From IMG/VR virus record IMGVR_UViG_3300042876_000780, positions 1 through 22,206 of that record: a stretch of 22,206 nucleotides of DNA; one strand, given 5' to 3'. The DNA is from a virus. This document shows, piece by piece, positions 12,308-19,121 of this stretch (its first letter is position 1; every line of letters starts with the position of its first letter). The translations under genes and the position numbers were made by a program. The notes under the pieces are model-generated. The model made no database searches and was not told the origin of the DNA. It saw nothing but the letters and a program-made list of their open reading frames with translations.

Positions 12308-13497
12308 GTGTGGGTACCTCCGATGATGCGTAGCTCTGCGATCCTGGCGTACTCGGGGTCGCGCTCGATCCCGATGAATCGGAACCCCTCCTGCAACGCG
12401 GCGATTCCCGTCGTGCCGCTCCCCGTGAACGGGTCGAGCACCACGCCGCCGGGCGGGGTCACAAGCCGACAGAGCCAACGCATCATGGCGATAGGTTTCA
12501 CCGTCGGATGGATGTTTCGCGCGCCGCCGTTGCGTCCTGCGCCCGCACGCGGCGAGTTGAGGCCCTCCGATCCCTCGTCACGTTCCGTGGCCTCACCACC
12601 GCCGCGCGCGGGAAGTGACTCGCACCCGAGGTCGCGCTCGCGTCGGCTCGGCTTGGCGACATAGCGGAAGACGGGGAAGAACCGGGAGGCGCCGCCCTGT
12701 GAGGCCGAGATGTCCCGTAGCGTTGCCGTGTCGGGCATCGCGCCGTAGCAGACGGAGCGGGCGGAGCGGGCGGAGCGTACCGTCCCCGCCGCCATGGCTC
12801 CGCTCTTGAGTGGGCCGCTCTGCCGGTCCAACTCTGCAACAGGACAGCCCTCGACGCACGCGCCGCCCTCGACGCATTCGGGGTCATGCGAGAAGATCAC
12901 GTTGGGCGGCCAACGGCCGGGCGGCAGCGGCGTGTCCGATCCATGGTGCTCGCCGTACGTGTTGCCGGTCGTACGCGCGAGCCCCTTCGCGCGCCACTCC
13001 TCCGCCGACATCTCATGCTCTCCCACCCTGCACCCGTCTACATTTAGCGCCCCGGTGCCGTACGCGAGGACGTTGTCGGCGACGGTGCCGACGAGCGGCC
13101 GGCGCGCCACGACGATCGGCTCATGACCCGGCTTGAGGGCCGTTCCCCACCCGTCGCGCACGCCCGCCGCCTTCTCCACGTCGAGTGACTTGGGGAACCC
13201 CGATCCGTACATCCAGTGCAGCGAGTCTCGGACCTCGAATCCCGAGTCCTCGATCGCGCACGCCATGCGGTGATAGGTCCGCGTGCCACCGAACGCGAGC
13301 AGGTGACCACCCGGCTTGAGCACGCGGTGCGCCTCGCGCCACATCGGCACCGAGTAGGCGATCCCGCTCGCGTCCCAACGCTTGCCCATGAAGCCAAGCT
13401 CGTACGGCGGATCCGTCACGATGGCGTCGATCGAGGCCGACTTCATGTCGGCCATCGCACCGACGCAGTCGCCGACCACCACGCGTCCGGCCGTCAC
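12304..13497 (-). CDS. N4/N6 site-specific DNA methyltransferase (I)
   Basis: This is a 397-aa protein from GTG 13497-13495 in a GTGA overlap with the XRE gene. Motif IV DPPY is at 29-32, HPTVKP lies about 25 residues before motif I, and motif I FTGSGTTG is at about 357-364, again the beta-class order (IV, recognition, I). The middle contains a Cys cluster (DPECVEGGACVEGCPVAELDRQSG), a segment common in phage methyltransferases that could bind zinc. A run of Ser-Ala-Arg repeats is encoded by a 9-bp tandem repeat at 12753. The gene adjoins the XRE regulator like a controller-protein/methyltransferase pair, but no restriction gene follows. Target sequence unknown. Confidence 0.9.
   Translation of the reverse strand: MTAGRVVVGDCVGAMADMKSASIDAIVTDPPYELGFMGKRWDASGIAYSVPMWREAHRVLKPGGHLLAFGGTRTYHRMACAIEDSGFEVRDSLHWMYGSGFPKSLDVEKAAGVRDGWGTALKPGHEPIVVARRPLVGTVADNVLAYGTGALNVDGCRVGEHEMSAEEWRAKGLARTTGNTYGEHHGSDTPLPPGRWPPNVIFSHDPECVEGGACVEGCPVAELDRQSGPLKSGAMAAGTVRSARSARSVCYGAMPDTATLRDISASQGGASRFFPVFRYVAKPSRRERDLGCESLPARGGGEATERDEGSEGLNSPRAGAGRNGGARNIHPTVKPIAMMRWLCRLVTPPGGVVLDPFTGSGTTGIAALQEGFRFIGIERDPEYARIAELRIIGGTHT
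12753..12777. repeat. 9-bp tandem repeat inside methyltransferase gene
   Basis: CGGAGCGGG is repeated about 2.8 times (12753-12761, 12762-12770, partial to 12777). On the coding strand it encodes Ser-Ala-Arg repeats in the recognition region, without breaking the frame. Length variation here by slippage would add or remove three residues. Confidence 0.7.
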
Positions 13498-13751
13498 CTG
13501 GACGCGGGACTGGACTTCGGGGGGAAGATCAGGGCGGCGAGGTCGAGGCGAGCGGCCCTCGGTGCGCCCGACTTCTGCACCGCCGCGAGGATGGCCGCTG
13601 CGCTAGCGGGGCTGAACCGCCCACCGCGCTTACCAGAGAGCACCGCGGAGATCGTCGGCTGGACCACGCCGGAGCGGCGCGCGAGTTCGGCCTGCGTCCA
13701 GCCGAGCGCGTCGAGAGCCTTGGCGAGAGGGTGTGTCGCGGGTGTCGTCAT
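13494..13751 (-). CDS. Small XRE-family transcriptional regulator
   Basis: This is an 85-aa protein from ATG 13751-13749 (MTTPATHPLA). A frame 26 codons longer would begin upstream of the promoter and is rejected. The helix-turn-helix spans about residues 8-45: scanning helix WTQAELARRSG (18-28) and recognition helix VQPTISAVLSGKR (30-42), typical of XRE/Cro. The size matches Cro-type repressors and the controller (C) proteins of restriction-modification systems. It is the first gene of the minus-strand operon and overlaps the methyltransferase as GTGA, so it controls its own level. A 13-bp operator-like element lies in its promoter and in three others, making it the likely regulator of all four. 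It could act as repressor, activator or both. Confidence 0.9.
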   Translation of the reverse strand: MTTPATHPLAKALDALGWTQAELARRSGVVQPTISAVLSGKRGGRFSPASAAAILAAVQKSGAPRAARLDLAALIFPPKSSPASR

Positions 13752-13760
13752 GGGTCGACG

Positions 13761-13790
13761 GCAATAGCAGCCCGCTACGTGAGCCGTCAA
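13761..13790 (-). promoter_or_regulatory. Promoter of XRE/replication operon
   Basis: On the minus strand: TTGACG (13790-13785), 18-base spacer, TATTGC (13766-13761) with TGC just before it. Only 9 bases separate the -10 from the ATG at 13751, so transcription would start 2-3 bases before the start codon: a nearly leaderless mRNA with no room for a ribosome binding site. Operator-like element O3 spans the -10. Confidence 0.65.
13765..13777. promoter_or_regulatory. Operator-like element O3 (TAG-N4-CTGCTA)
   Basis: The minus strand reads TAGCGGGCTGCTA. The left arm matches the palindrome at 5 of 6 positions. It overlaps the -10 of the XRE promoter, supporting autoregulation. Confidence 0.65.
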
Positions 13791-13884
13791 CGTTTCTCGC
13801 GCACCTACATCGAGAAAGATCGCGCTCACTCACCGCGCATCATCTATAGCGACAAGAATTCGACCGAATAAAAAAGAAACGGCG

Positions 13885-13914
13885 TTGACCTGCCGTGTAG
13901 CAGTCTGCTAACAG
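13885..13914 (+). promoter_or_regulatory. Promoter of recombination operon
   Basis: TTGACC (13885-13890), 18-base spacer and TAACAG (13909-13914), a weak -10 preceded by TGC. An AT-rich stretch with six A's (13869-13876 region) sits just upstream. The predicted start is near 13921 and the ATG is 13954, leaving a leader of about 33 bases with GGAGG. Operator-like element O4 lies in the spacer and -10. A weak -10 with a perfect palindromic site would suit tight or activator-dependent control. Confidence 0.6.
13898..13910. promoter_or_regulatory. Operator-like element O4, perfect palindrome
   Basis: TAGCAG-T-CTGCTA is a perfect 6-1-6 inverted repeat and the best copy of the four. It overlaps the -10 of the plus-strand promoter. 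An odd-centred palindrome of this size is typical of XRE/Cro dimer operators. Confidence 0.7.
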
Positions 13915-13953
13915 GCTCACTCACACGACACACGCCACACGGAGGATCACCAC

Positions 13954-15255
13954 ATGGCAGGGATGAAGTTCAGCACCGGCAAGCGCGCCGCTCCGATCTG
14001 GGTCCACCTCTACGGTCCCGAGGGGATCGGAAAGTCCACGTTCGCGAGCGACGCGCCGGATCCGGTGTTCATCGACGTCGAGCAGGGGACCGACAACCTG
14101 TCGACCTCGCGCGTGACGTTCGACGACGCGGGCGAGCGCACGCGGCCGACTACGTTCGCCGAGGTCATGACCGCGCTCGGCTCGCTCGCCCGAGACCCGC
14201 ACCCGTTCAAGACGATCGTGCTCGACACGGCCGACGCGCTGGAGGCGCTGATCTGGGCGCAGGTCTGTGCGCAGGCGCAGATGAAGACGATCGAGGACTT
14301 CGGGTACGGCAAGGGGTACGTGATCGCGCTCAACCCCTGGCGCCAGTTCGTCGACGCGGTCGAGACGCTCCGCGCCAAGGGCTACAACGTGATCACGCTC
14401 GGGCACGCGTTGATCAAGCCCTTCAAGAATCCGGAGGGCGAGGATTTCGACCGCTACATCCCGAAGCTCCACGAGAAGGCCAGCGCGCTGATCAAGGAGC
14501 GCGCGAACGCGGTCCTGTTCGCGAACTGGCGCAACGCGACGCGGAAGGACTCGCAGACCAAGCGGGTCCGCGGCGTGACCGACAAGGCGCGGCTGATCTA
14601 CACGACGCGCACCGCGGCCTACGACGCCAAAAACCGCTACGACCTGCCCGAGGAGATGCCGCTGTCGTGGGTGTCGTTCTACTCGGCGGTGCAGGCGCAC
14701 AAGCCCGCAGACCCCACGGCGCTCCGCACGGCCATCCTCGAGAAGATCGAGCGGCTCCCCGCCGAGGGTCGCGAAGCCGCGACCGGCTACCTTGCCGCCG
14801 CCGGCACCGATGCGGTGAAGCTGTCGAAGCTGAACGGGTGGATCAACGCGCAGATCCCGGAAGTGGACGCCCCCGCCGCTCCGTCCAACGTCCCGGGACA
14901 AGAGCCCGCGCTCCAATCGTCGGCGCAGATCGCCGAGCGTGAGGCCAAGGCCGCGGCGCCTGCCGCACCCGTCCCCGCCGCCGCCGATCCGCTCACCCCC
15001 GGCGTGGACGTGCCCGCCATGGCCCCGCCCCCCACGCCCGTCGCTCCCGTCGTCGACCCCAAGGCCGACCTGCACAAGGAGATCCTCGACGCGGCCGACA
15101 AGTGCAAGACCGCGATCGACCTCGCCAAGTACGTCCTGCCCCTGATCAAGAAGGCGATCGACGGCAAGCGGTTCACGGAGTCCGAGCTCGCCGAGGTCCG
15201 CCAGTGGTACACGGACACGGCAGCCGCGCTGACGAAGGGGGCGGTAACGCGATGA
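13954..15255 (+). CDS. Sak4-like AAA ATPase, phage recombination
   Basis: This is a 433-aa protein from ATG 13954, with GGAGG eight bases upstream. Walker A GPEGIGKST is at 21-29 and Walker B KTIVLDT at 86-92; residues 130-150 (VETLRAKGYNVITLGHA) fit the next core strand. This is the RecA-like fold of the phage AAA_24/Sak4 family, which promotes single-strand annealing or strand exchange, often together with SSB. The core ends near 265. Residues 300-355 are a Pro/Ala-rich linker and 360-433 a helical C-terminal domain. The gene heads the plus-strand operon and is followed (ATGA overlap) by a DUF5758-like gene, then an Fe-S nuclease. This resembles an annealase plus exonuclease pair. A RecA-like relative cannot be excluded, but the length and motifs fit Sak4. 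Confidence 0.8.
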   Translation: MAGMKFSTGKRAAPIWVHLYGPEGIGKSTFASDAPDPVFIDVEQGTDNLSTSRVTFDDAGERTRPTTFAEVMTALGSLARDPHPFKTIVLDTADALEALIWAQVCAQAQMKTIEDFGYGKGYVIALNPWRQFVDAVETLRAKGYNVITLGHALIKPFKNPEGEDFDRYIPKLHEKASALIKERANAVLFANWRNATRKDSQTKRVRGVTDKARLIYTTRTAAYDAKNRYDLPEEMPLSWVSFYSAVQAHKPADPTALRTAILEKIERLPAEGREAATGYLAAAGTDAVKLSKLNGWINAQIPEVDAPAAPSNVPGQEPALQSSAQIAEREAKAAAPAAPVPAAADPLTPGVDVPAMAPPPTPVAPVVDPKADLHKEILDAADKCKTAIDLAKYVLPLIKKAIDGKRFTESELAEVRQWYTDTAAALTKGAVTR

Positions 15256-15488
15256 GTCCTGACGCTCTCAGGGCAGTTGCTCCACTGGTAGGTCGGAAGT
15301 GCCGATCGAGCAAGGCGGCTGTCGTCGCCCTGTCCGTCGGCACCGAGGGCATCTCGCTTCACGACCTCAAGATCGTCTACCGGATCGGCGAGACCGTAAC
15401 GCCCGATAAATACGACCCCGACCCGCGCGTCGAGTGCTCACACGGGATCCATTTCTTCCTTTCACGCAAGGAAGCCGAGGCCTACTGA
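15252..15488 (+). CDS. DUF5758-like small protein
   Basis: This is a 78-aa protein from ATG 15252 in an ATGA overlap with the ATPase stop. It contains VVALSV, VYRIGETVTPDKYDPDPRVECSHGIHFFLSRKEAEAY. The segment C-S-x-GIHFF-x-R-x-EA-x-Y at the C terminus is the hallmark of DUF5758, found in many phage and some cellular proteins, usually next to pentapeptide repeats; function unknown. No repeats are present here, so this is the stand-alone form. It lies between the two recombination genes and shares stop/start codons with both. Confidence 0.6.
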   Translation: MSPDALRAVAPLVGRKCRSSKAAVVALSVGTEGISLHDLKIVYRIGETVTPDKYDPDPRVECSHGIHFFLSRKEAEAY

Positions 15489-16789
15489 TGATCACCCCAG
15501 AGACGTGGATCCCGCCGAGCGGGTCGAAGCTGGCGCTCGGTGAGACCTGCCCCGCCTCACTCGCACTCCCGCGCGTGAAGCAGGAGGCGGAGGTGGGCGG
15601 CCCCGCCGACATCGGCACGGGCATCCACTCGTTCATCGAGAGCGTGGCCCACCTGCTGCGGCACCCCGATGTCGCTGGCGATCTCGACAAGGCGCGCGGT
15701 GTCGCCCTGCCCGCCGTCCCCACCTCCGCGCGCGCCCGCTGCGAGGCGCTCGACCTGGCGGCGCTGGACCTCTCTCCCGCTGATCTCCACGAGGTCGGAT
15801 TCTCGCTGGAGGTCGCCACGGGCGCGGTCACGTTCCACGGCACCGGCCACGCGCACGGCACAATCGAGGGGCGCCCCGGCATCATCGTCGGCGTGCTCGA
15901 TCGCGTCACCGATCGCCCCGACCTCGATCGCGTCGATGTCGACGACTGGAAGAGCGGCTTCCTGCCGGTGCCCGTCAAGGGTAACCTGCAGCTTCTTCTC
16001 GGCGCCGTGTGCGCGGCTCGGCACTTCGGCCGCTCGAAGGCGCGGATCCGGATCGTGAAGCTCCCTGAGGACGGTGCGCCGCGTGCCGAGCACGACGACC
16101 TCGACGTGCTCGATCTCGACCTCGCCGCCCTGCGCCTCGCCGCGCTCGTCGACACGGGCCGCGAGCAGGTTCGTCGTCGTCTGGCCTGCGAGCCCCTGAC
16201 GTACGTGCAGGGCGCGGGCTGCCGCTACTGCCCGTCGTTCACCTCGTGCGAGCCGAGCATGAAGGCGATCGTCCTCATGGCGCGCGAGCCGCTCAACATC
16301 GAGTCGGAGATCACCGGACTGATCGCGTCGGCAACCGACGAGGACGCGGCCAAGGCGTTCGAGGCGTTCGAGCGCTGGGACTCGGTCGCGAAGCGGATCC
16401 GGCTCGCGCTCATGTCACGTGCCCGGGCCCGCCCGATCCCGTTTGCCGATGGCACCGTCTACGGCGAGCGGGAGGTGCCGAAGACCAAGCTGGACGGAGA
16501 GCGCGTCTTCGCCGAGCTCTCCGCGGCGTACGGCCCCGAGGTCGCGGCGCTGTCCGTGACCAAGAAGGCTACGAAGAAGCGGATCAAGGCGTGCGCCCGG
16601 ATCGTCGCTGAGAAGAGGACGGCGTGCGACCGCGCCGCCGACCCGAAGGCGAAGAAGACGACCATCACCGTCGCCGAGGCCGATCTCCACGCGCTGCTCG
16701 CGTCGCAGGGCGCGAGCGTGAAGACGATCGGCAAGAAGCTCGATCGGCACCGGCCCGGAGAGGCCAGCGCCGAGGACGAAGACGAGTAG
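15488..16789 (+). CDS. Cas4/RecB-like PD-(D/E)XK nuclease with Fe-S cysteines
   Basis: This is a 433-aa protein from ATG 15488, in a TGATG overlap with the preceding stop. Core motifs appear in order: H47 (GTGIHSF), E102 (HEVGFSL), D138 (VGVLDRV), D153-x-K155 in DVDDWKSG, and Q168 (GNLQLL). Four Cys flank this core as in Cas4 and AddB: C21 (GETCPAS), then C245, C248 and C254 (CRYCPSFTSC), which should bind a [4Fe-4S] cluster. These enzymes are 5'-3' exonucleases that prepare single strands. The C-terminal 170 residues form a helical domain with a basic, Lys-rich stretch. Being coupled to a Sak4-like ATPase, it probably supplies the ssDNA for phage recombination. It is not part of a CRISPR locus. 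Confidence 0.85.
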   Translation: MITPETWIPPSGSKLALGETCPASLALPRVKQEAEVGGPADIGTGIHSFIESVAHLLRHPDVAGDLDKARGVALPAVPTSARARCEALDLAALDLSPADLHEVGFSLEVATGAVTFHGTGHAHGTIEGRPGIIVGVLDRVTDRPDLDRVDVDDWKSGFLPVPVKGNLQLLLGAVCAARHFGRSKARIRIVKLPEDGAPRAEHDDLDVLDLDLAALRLAALVDTGREQVRRRLACEPLTYVQGAGCRYCPSFTSCEPSMKAIVLMAREPLNIESEITGLIASATDEDAAKAFEAFERWDSVAKRIRLALMSRARARPIPFADGTVYGEREVPKTKLDGERVFAELSAAYGPEVAALSVTKKATKKRIKACARIVAEKRTACDRAADPKAKKTTITVAEADLHALLASQGASVKTIGKKLDRHRPGEASAEDEDE

Positions 16790-16822
16790 TCACCACCCCA
16801 CCACCACAGAGGAGAGACCTAC

Positions 16823-18325
16823 GTGACCATCACCACGCCAGCGCCGGGTGAGACCGGCGTCTTGTACCACTACCACCCGGCGGACCTCGTCGAGTCGATC
16901 ACCAATCCTCGCAAGGGCAAGGTCGAGATCGGCGACATCGTCGAGTCGATCCGCGCCCAGGGCGTCCTTGAGCCGCTGCTCGGTCGGCGCGTCGCCGATC
17001 AGGTCGAGGTCGTCTTCGGTCGCCGACGGCGCGCCGCCGCCATGGCTGTCGGCCTCGCGTCCGTGCCGATCATCATCCGGGACGTCATGACCGACGCCGA
17101 GGTGCTCGAGGCCCAGATCGTCGAGAACCGCGACCGGCGCGACGTGCACCCGATGGAGGAGGCGGAGGGATACGAGGCACTCCTGCGGATCCCGCGGGAG
17201 GACGGCACGCCGCGCGCGCTGGAGGACATCGCGGCCCGCGTCGGCGCGGACGTGCGCTACCTCACGCGCCGTCTCGCGCTGCTGAAGCTCGCTCCCGAGG
17301 TGCGCGAGGCGTTCGCCGCGGGGCGGATCGAGACGTCGGTCGCGCTCCTGCTCGCCACGCTGCGCAAGGTCGATCAGGTCAAGGCATGCGGGGATCTGGC
17401 CGCGTCCGAGGACGGCACGCGTGGCGCCGTTCCGTACCGTGCGGCGCTCGATCACGTGCGCCGCACGTACCTGCTGCGGCTCGCCGACGCGCCGTTCACC
17501 CTCTCGGCCGAGGATCTCGTGCCGGGCGTCGGTGCGTGCGGCGGTTGCCCGAAGCGGACGGGCAGCAACCCGAACCTGTTCGGCGAGTTCGAGGCGACCG
17601 AGCTCTGCACCGATCCGGCCTGTTACGCGAAGAAGGTCTCGGCGGGGTGGTCGCGGCTGGCGCAGGCCGCGAAGGACTCGGGTCGCGAGGTGCTCGGCGA
17701 GAAGGAGGCGGCCGACGTGTTCCGGTTCGGAGCGACGACGCCGTCGAACGAGTCGCCCTTCATCGACATCGACGATCGGTGCTTCGACGACCCGAAGGAG
17801 CGGACGTACCGAGAGATCCTCGGCGACGCGCTGCCGGTGACCACGCTGGCGCGGGACGGGCAGGGGGGCGTGCACGATCTGCTCGACCGCAAGGAGGCTC
17901 GCAAGGCCGTGCGCGGCGCGCTCCCGAAGCAGGCTGCGGCGAAAGCGGAGGAGCGTGAGGCGGTGGCGGCGCAGGCTGCAGCCGACGACCGCGAGGAGAA
18001 GATCCGGGAGGCGACGTACCGCCTCGCGCTCCAGGAGTTCGCGAAGAAGGTCGACGACAAGGGTCTGCCCGTCCGCGTCGTCGCCGAGGCGCTCCTCCTG
18101 AAGGCGCGCGACACGCGCAAGCGGTGGAAGCTGGACGACGAGGGGGCGGTGTTCGCGAAGCTGAAGGCGCCGTCGATCTGCCGCCTGATCGTGGACGCGG
18201 CGCTCGAGATCGTCGCGTTCGATCCGTTCATGCGGGGCGAGCCGTCGCGAGTCGAGGACGTCGCGGCGACGTACCGAGTGGACCTCAAGAAGGTGCGGGC
18301 TGAGGCGGAGCGAGACATCGAGTAG
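16823..18325 (+). CDS. ParB/Srx-fold DNA-binding protein with Cys motif
   Basis: This is a 500-aa protein from GTG 16823, with GAGGAG upstream. The N-terminal ParB-type domain shows FGRRRRAAAMAVGLASVPIII (66-85, the box II region with GRRR) and IVENRDRRDVHPMEEAEGY (99-117, box II/III). A helix-turn-helix follows near 133-160 (LEDIAARVGADVRYLTRRLALLKLAPEV). The middle holds C239-x2-C242 and C262-x4-C267 (CGGCPKRTGSN, then LCTDPACYAKK), a zinc-type motif found in plasmid and phage ParB-like proteins. The C-terminal 230 residues are helical, with a long Ala/Glu coil (375-400). No ParA is nearby. ParB-fold proteins bind and load on DNA using CTP; some phage members act as nucleases or regulators. 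The role here is not decided. Confidence 0.82.
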   Translation: MTITTPAPGETGVLYHYHPADLVESITNPRKGKVEIGDIVESIRAQGVLEPLLGRRVADQVEVVFGRRRRAAAMAVGLASVPIIIRDVMTDAEVLEAQIVENRDRRDVHPMEEAEGYEALLRIPREDGTPRALEDIAARVGADVRYLTRRLALLKLAPEVREAFAAGRIETSVALLLATLRKVDQVKACGDLAASEDGTRGAVPYRAALDHVRRTYLLRLADAPFTLSAEDLVPGVGACGGCPKRTGSNPNLFGEFEATELCTDPACYAKKVSAGWSRLAQAAKDSGREVLGEKEAADVFRFGATTPSNESPFIDIDDRCFDDPKERTYREILGDALPVTTLARDGQGGVHDLLDRKEARKAVRGALPKQAAAKAEEREAVAAQAAADDREEKIREATYRLALQEFAKKVDDKGLPVRVVAEALLLKARDTRKRWKLDDEGAVFAKLKAPSICRLIVDAALEIVAFDPFMRGEPSRVEDVAATYRVDLKKVRAEAERDIE

Positions 18326-18332
18326 GTCACCC

Positions 18333-18362
18333 GGGGGCGGGGTTCGCGAGGGCCTCGCCCCC
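18333..18362 (+). terminator. GC-rich hairpin between ParB-like and MazZ-like genes
   Basis: A 10-bp stem (GGGGGCGGGG with CCTCGCCCCC, one G-T wobble) closes a 10-base loop, in the 58-base gap after the ParB-like stop. No T run follows. It may be a partial terminator or an RNA processing/stability element separating two parts of the operon. Confidence 0.45.
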
Positions 18363-18383
18363 TCTACCGTTGGAGACATCACC

Positions 18384-19121
18384 ATGATGCGTAACACGTC
18401 ACCGAAGCCGTGCGCTGGAAGAGCGTGCGGCGCCAATAACGGCGAGCCGCACAGCCCCGAGTGCCTCTCCGACTACGAGGCCGCCTGCGCCGATCTGGCG
18501 GGGGATGGAACCCAGATCGATCACGACGCCGTGGCGCGCCAGCTGCTTGCGGCGGCAGAGGCTGGCGGTCGTACGAAGCTCCCGCTCTCCATGGTGCCGG
18601 CGACCGCGATCGATGTCGAGTCGCTCGCCTTCCTGAATGGCGCGCTCAAGTACGGCCGCGCCAACTGGCGCGCGTGCGGCGTGCGCGCGTCCATCTACCT
18701 CGACGCAGCCCGGCGCCACATCTCCGCGTGGGAGAACGGCGAGGAGAACGATGCCGAAGGCGTCCCGCACCTCGGGTCTGCCCGCGCGTGCATGGGGATC
18801 ATCATCGACGCCATGTCCTGCGGGAAGCTCAACGACGACCGACCTCCGAGCATCGACCTCGCCGCGCACCGCGCGCGGTTGACGCCGATCGTGGGCGCGC
18901 TGACCAAGCGCCACGCCGACCGCCACCCTCGGCACTACTCGATCTCGGACACGGCGCCCGAGGATGACGCGGCCGTCATTCGCCGCCGCCTGATGGTGCT
19001 CGGGCTCGCCCTCCGCGGCGCGGCCCGGTCCCGCGACGTGCTGCCGGGAGAGCAGGGCGCGCTCCGCACGGCCGCCGACCAGATCGACGACATCCTCGCT
19101 ACGAGCGGGGGGCGGCCGTGA
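18384..19121 (+). CDS. MazZ/DUF5664-like dNTP pyrophosphohydrolase
   Basis: This is a 245-aa protein from ATG 18384, with GGAG eight bases upstream. Residues 64-142 carry the family pattern: KLPLSMVP, then GALKYGRANWRACG (86-98), RRHISAWENGEENDAEGVPHLG (110-131) and ARACMGIIIDA. The W116, E120, D123 and H129 residues match the metal-binding helix of the all-alpha MazG-like superfamily. This family (dATP/dGTP diphosphohydrolase, MazZ of 2-aminoadenine phages, and DUF5664) splits dNTPs to dNMP and pyrophosphate. The N terminus has C10, C15, C27 and H23 in a small possible zinc knuckle with GEPHSPEC. The last 75 residues add a helical tail. Substrate is not decided; no purZ is in this window, so a Z-genome role is not supported. 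It ends in a GTGA overlap with the next gene. Confidence 0.8.
   Translation: MMRNTSPKPCAGRACGANNGEPHSPECLSDYEAACADLAGDGTQIDHDAVARQLLAAAEAGGRTKLPLSMVPATAIDVESLAFLNGALKYGRANWRACGVRASIYLDAARRHISAWENGEENDAEGVPHLGSARACMGIIIDAMSCGKLNDDRPPSIDLAAHRARLTPIVGALTKRHADRHPRHYSISDTAPEDDAAVIRRRLMVLGLALRGAARSRDVLPGEQGALRTAADQIDDILATSGGRP

Noticed and set aside
13752-13829. Longer N terminus for the XRE protein
   Set aside because: The extra 26 codons lie upstream of and over the promoter and operator; the extension has no ribosome binding site.
2728-13900. CCGTGTAG at about 2729 and 13893
   Set aside because: An 8-base match in two promoter regions but in different positions relative to the promoters; likely chance.
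13921-15075. 384-aa open frame on the minus strand
   Set aside because: It is antisense to the Sak4-like ATPase and runs across its promoter. Its composition (Arg, Gly, Asp, Val) is typical of a shadow frame.
15488-16789. CRISPR cas4 gene
   Set aside because: The nuclease is Cas4-like, but no repeats or other cas genes are present and its partners are recombination genes.
16790-18436. 548-aa open frame on the minus strand
   Set aside because: It is exactly antisense to the ParB-like gene. High GC in third positions leaves the opposite frame open. No motif, and the plus-strand gene has clear domains.
18384-19121. Evidence for a 2-aminoadenine (Z) genome
   Set aside because: Only a MazZ-like gene is present. 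The family also occurs in phages without Z, and no PurZ or DatZ is seen here.
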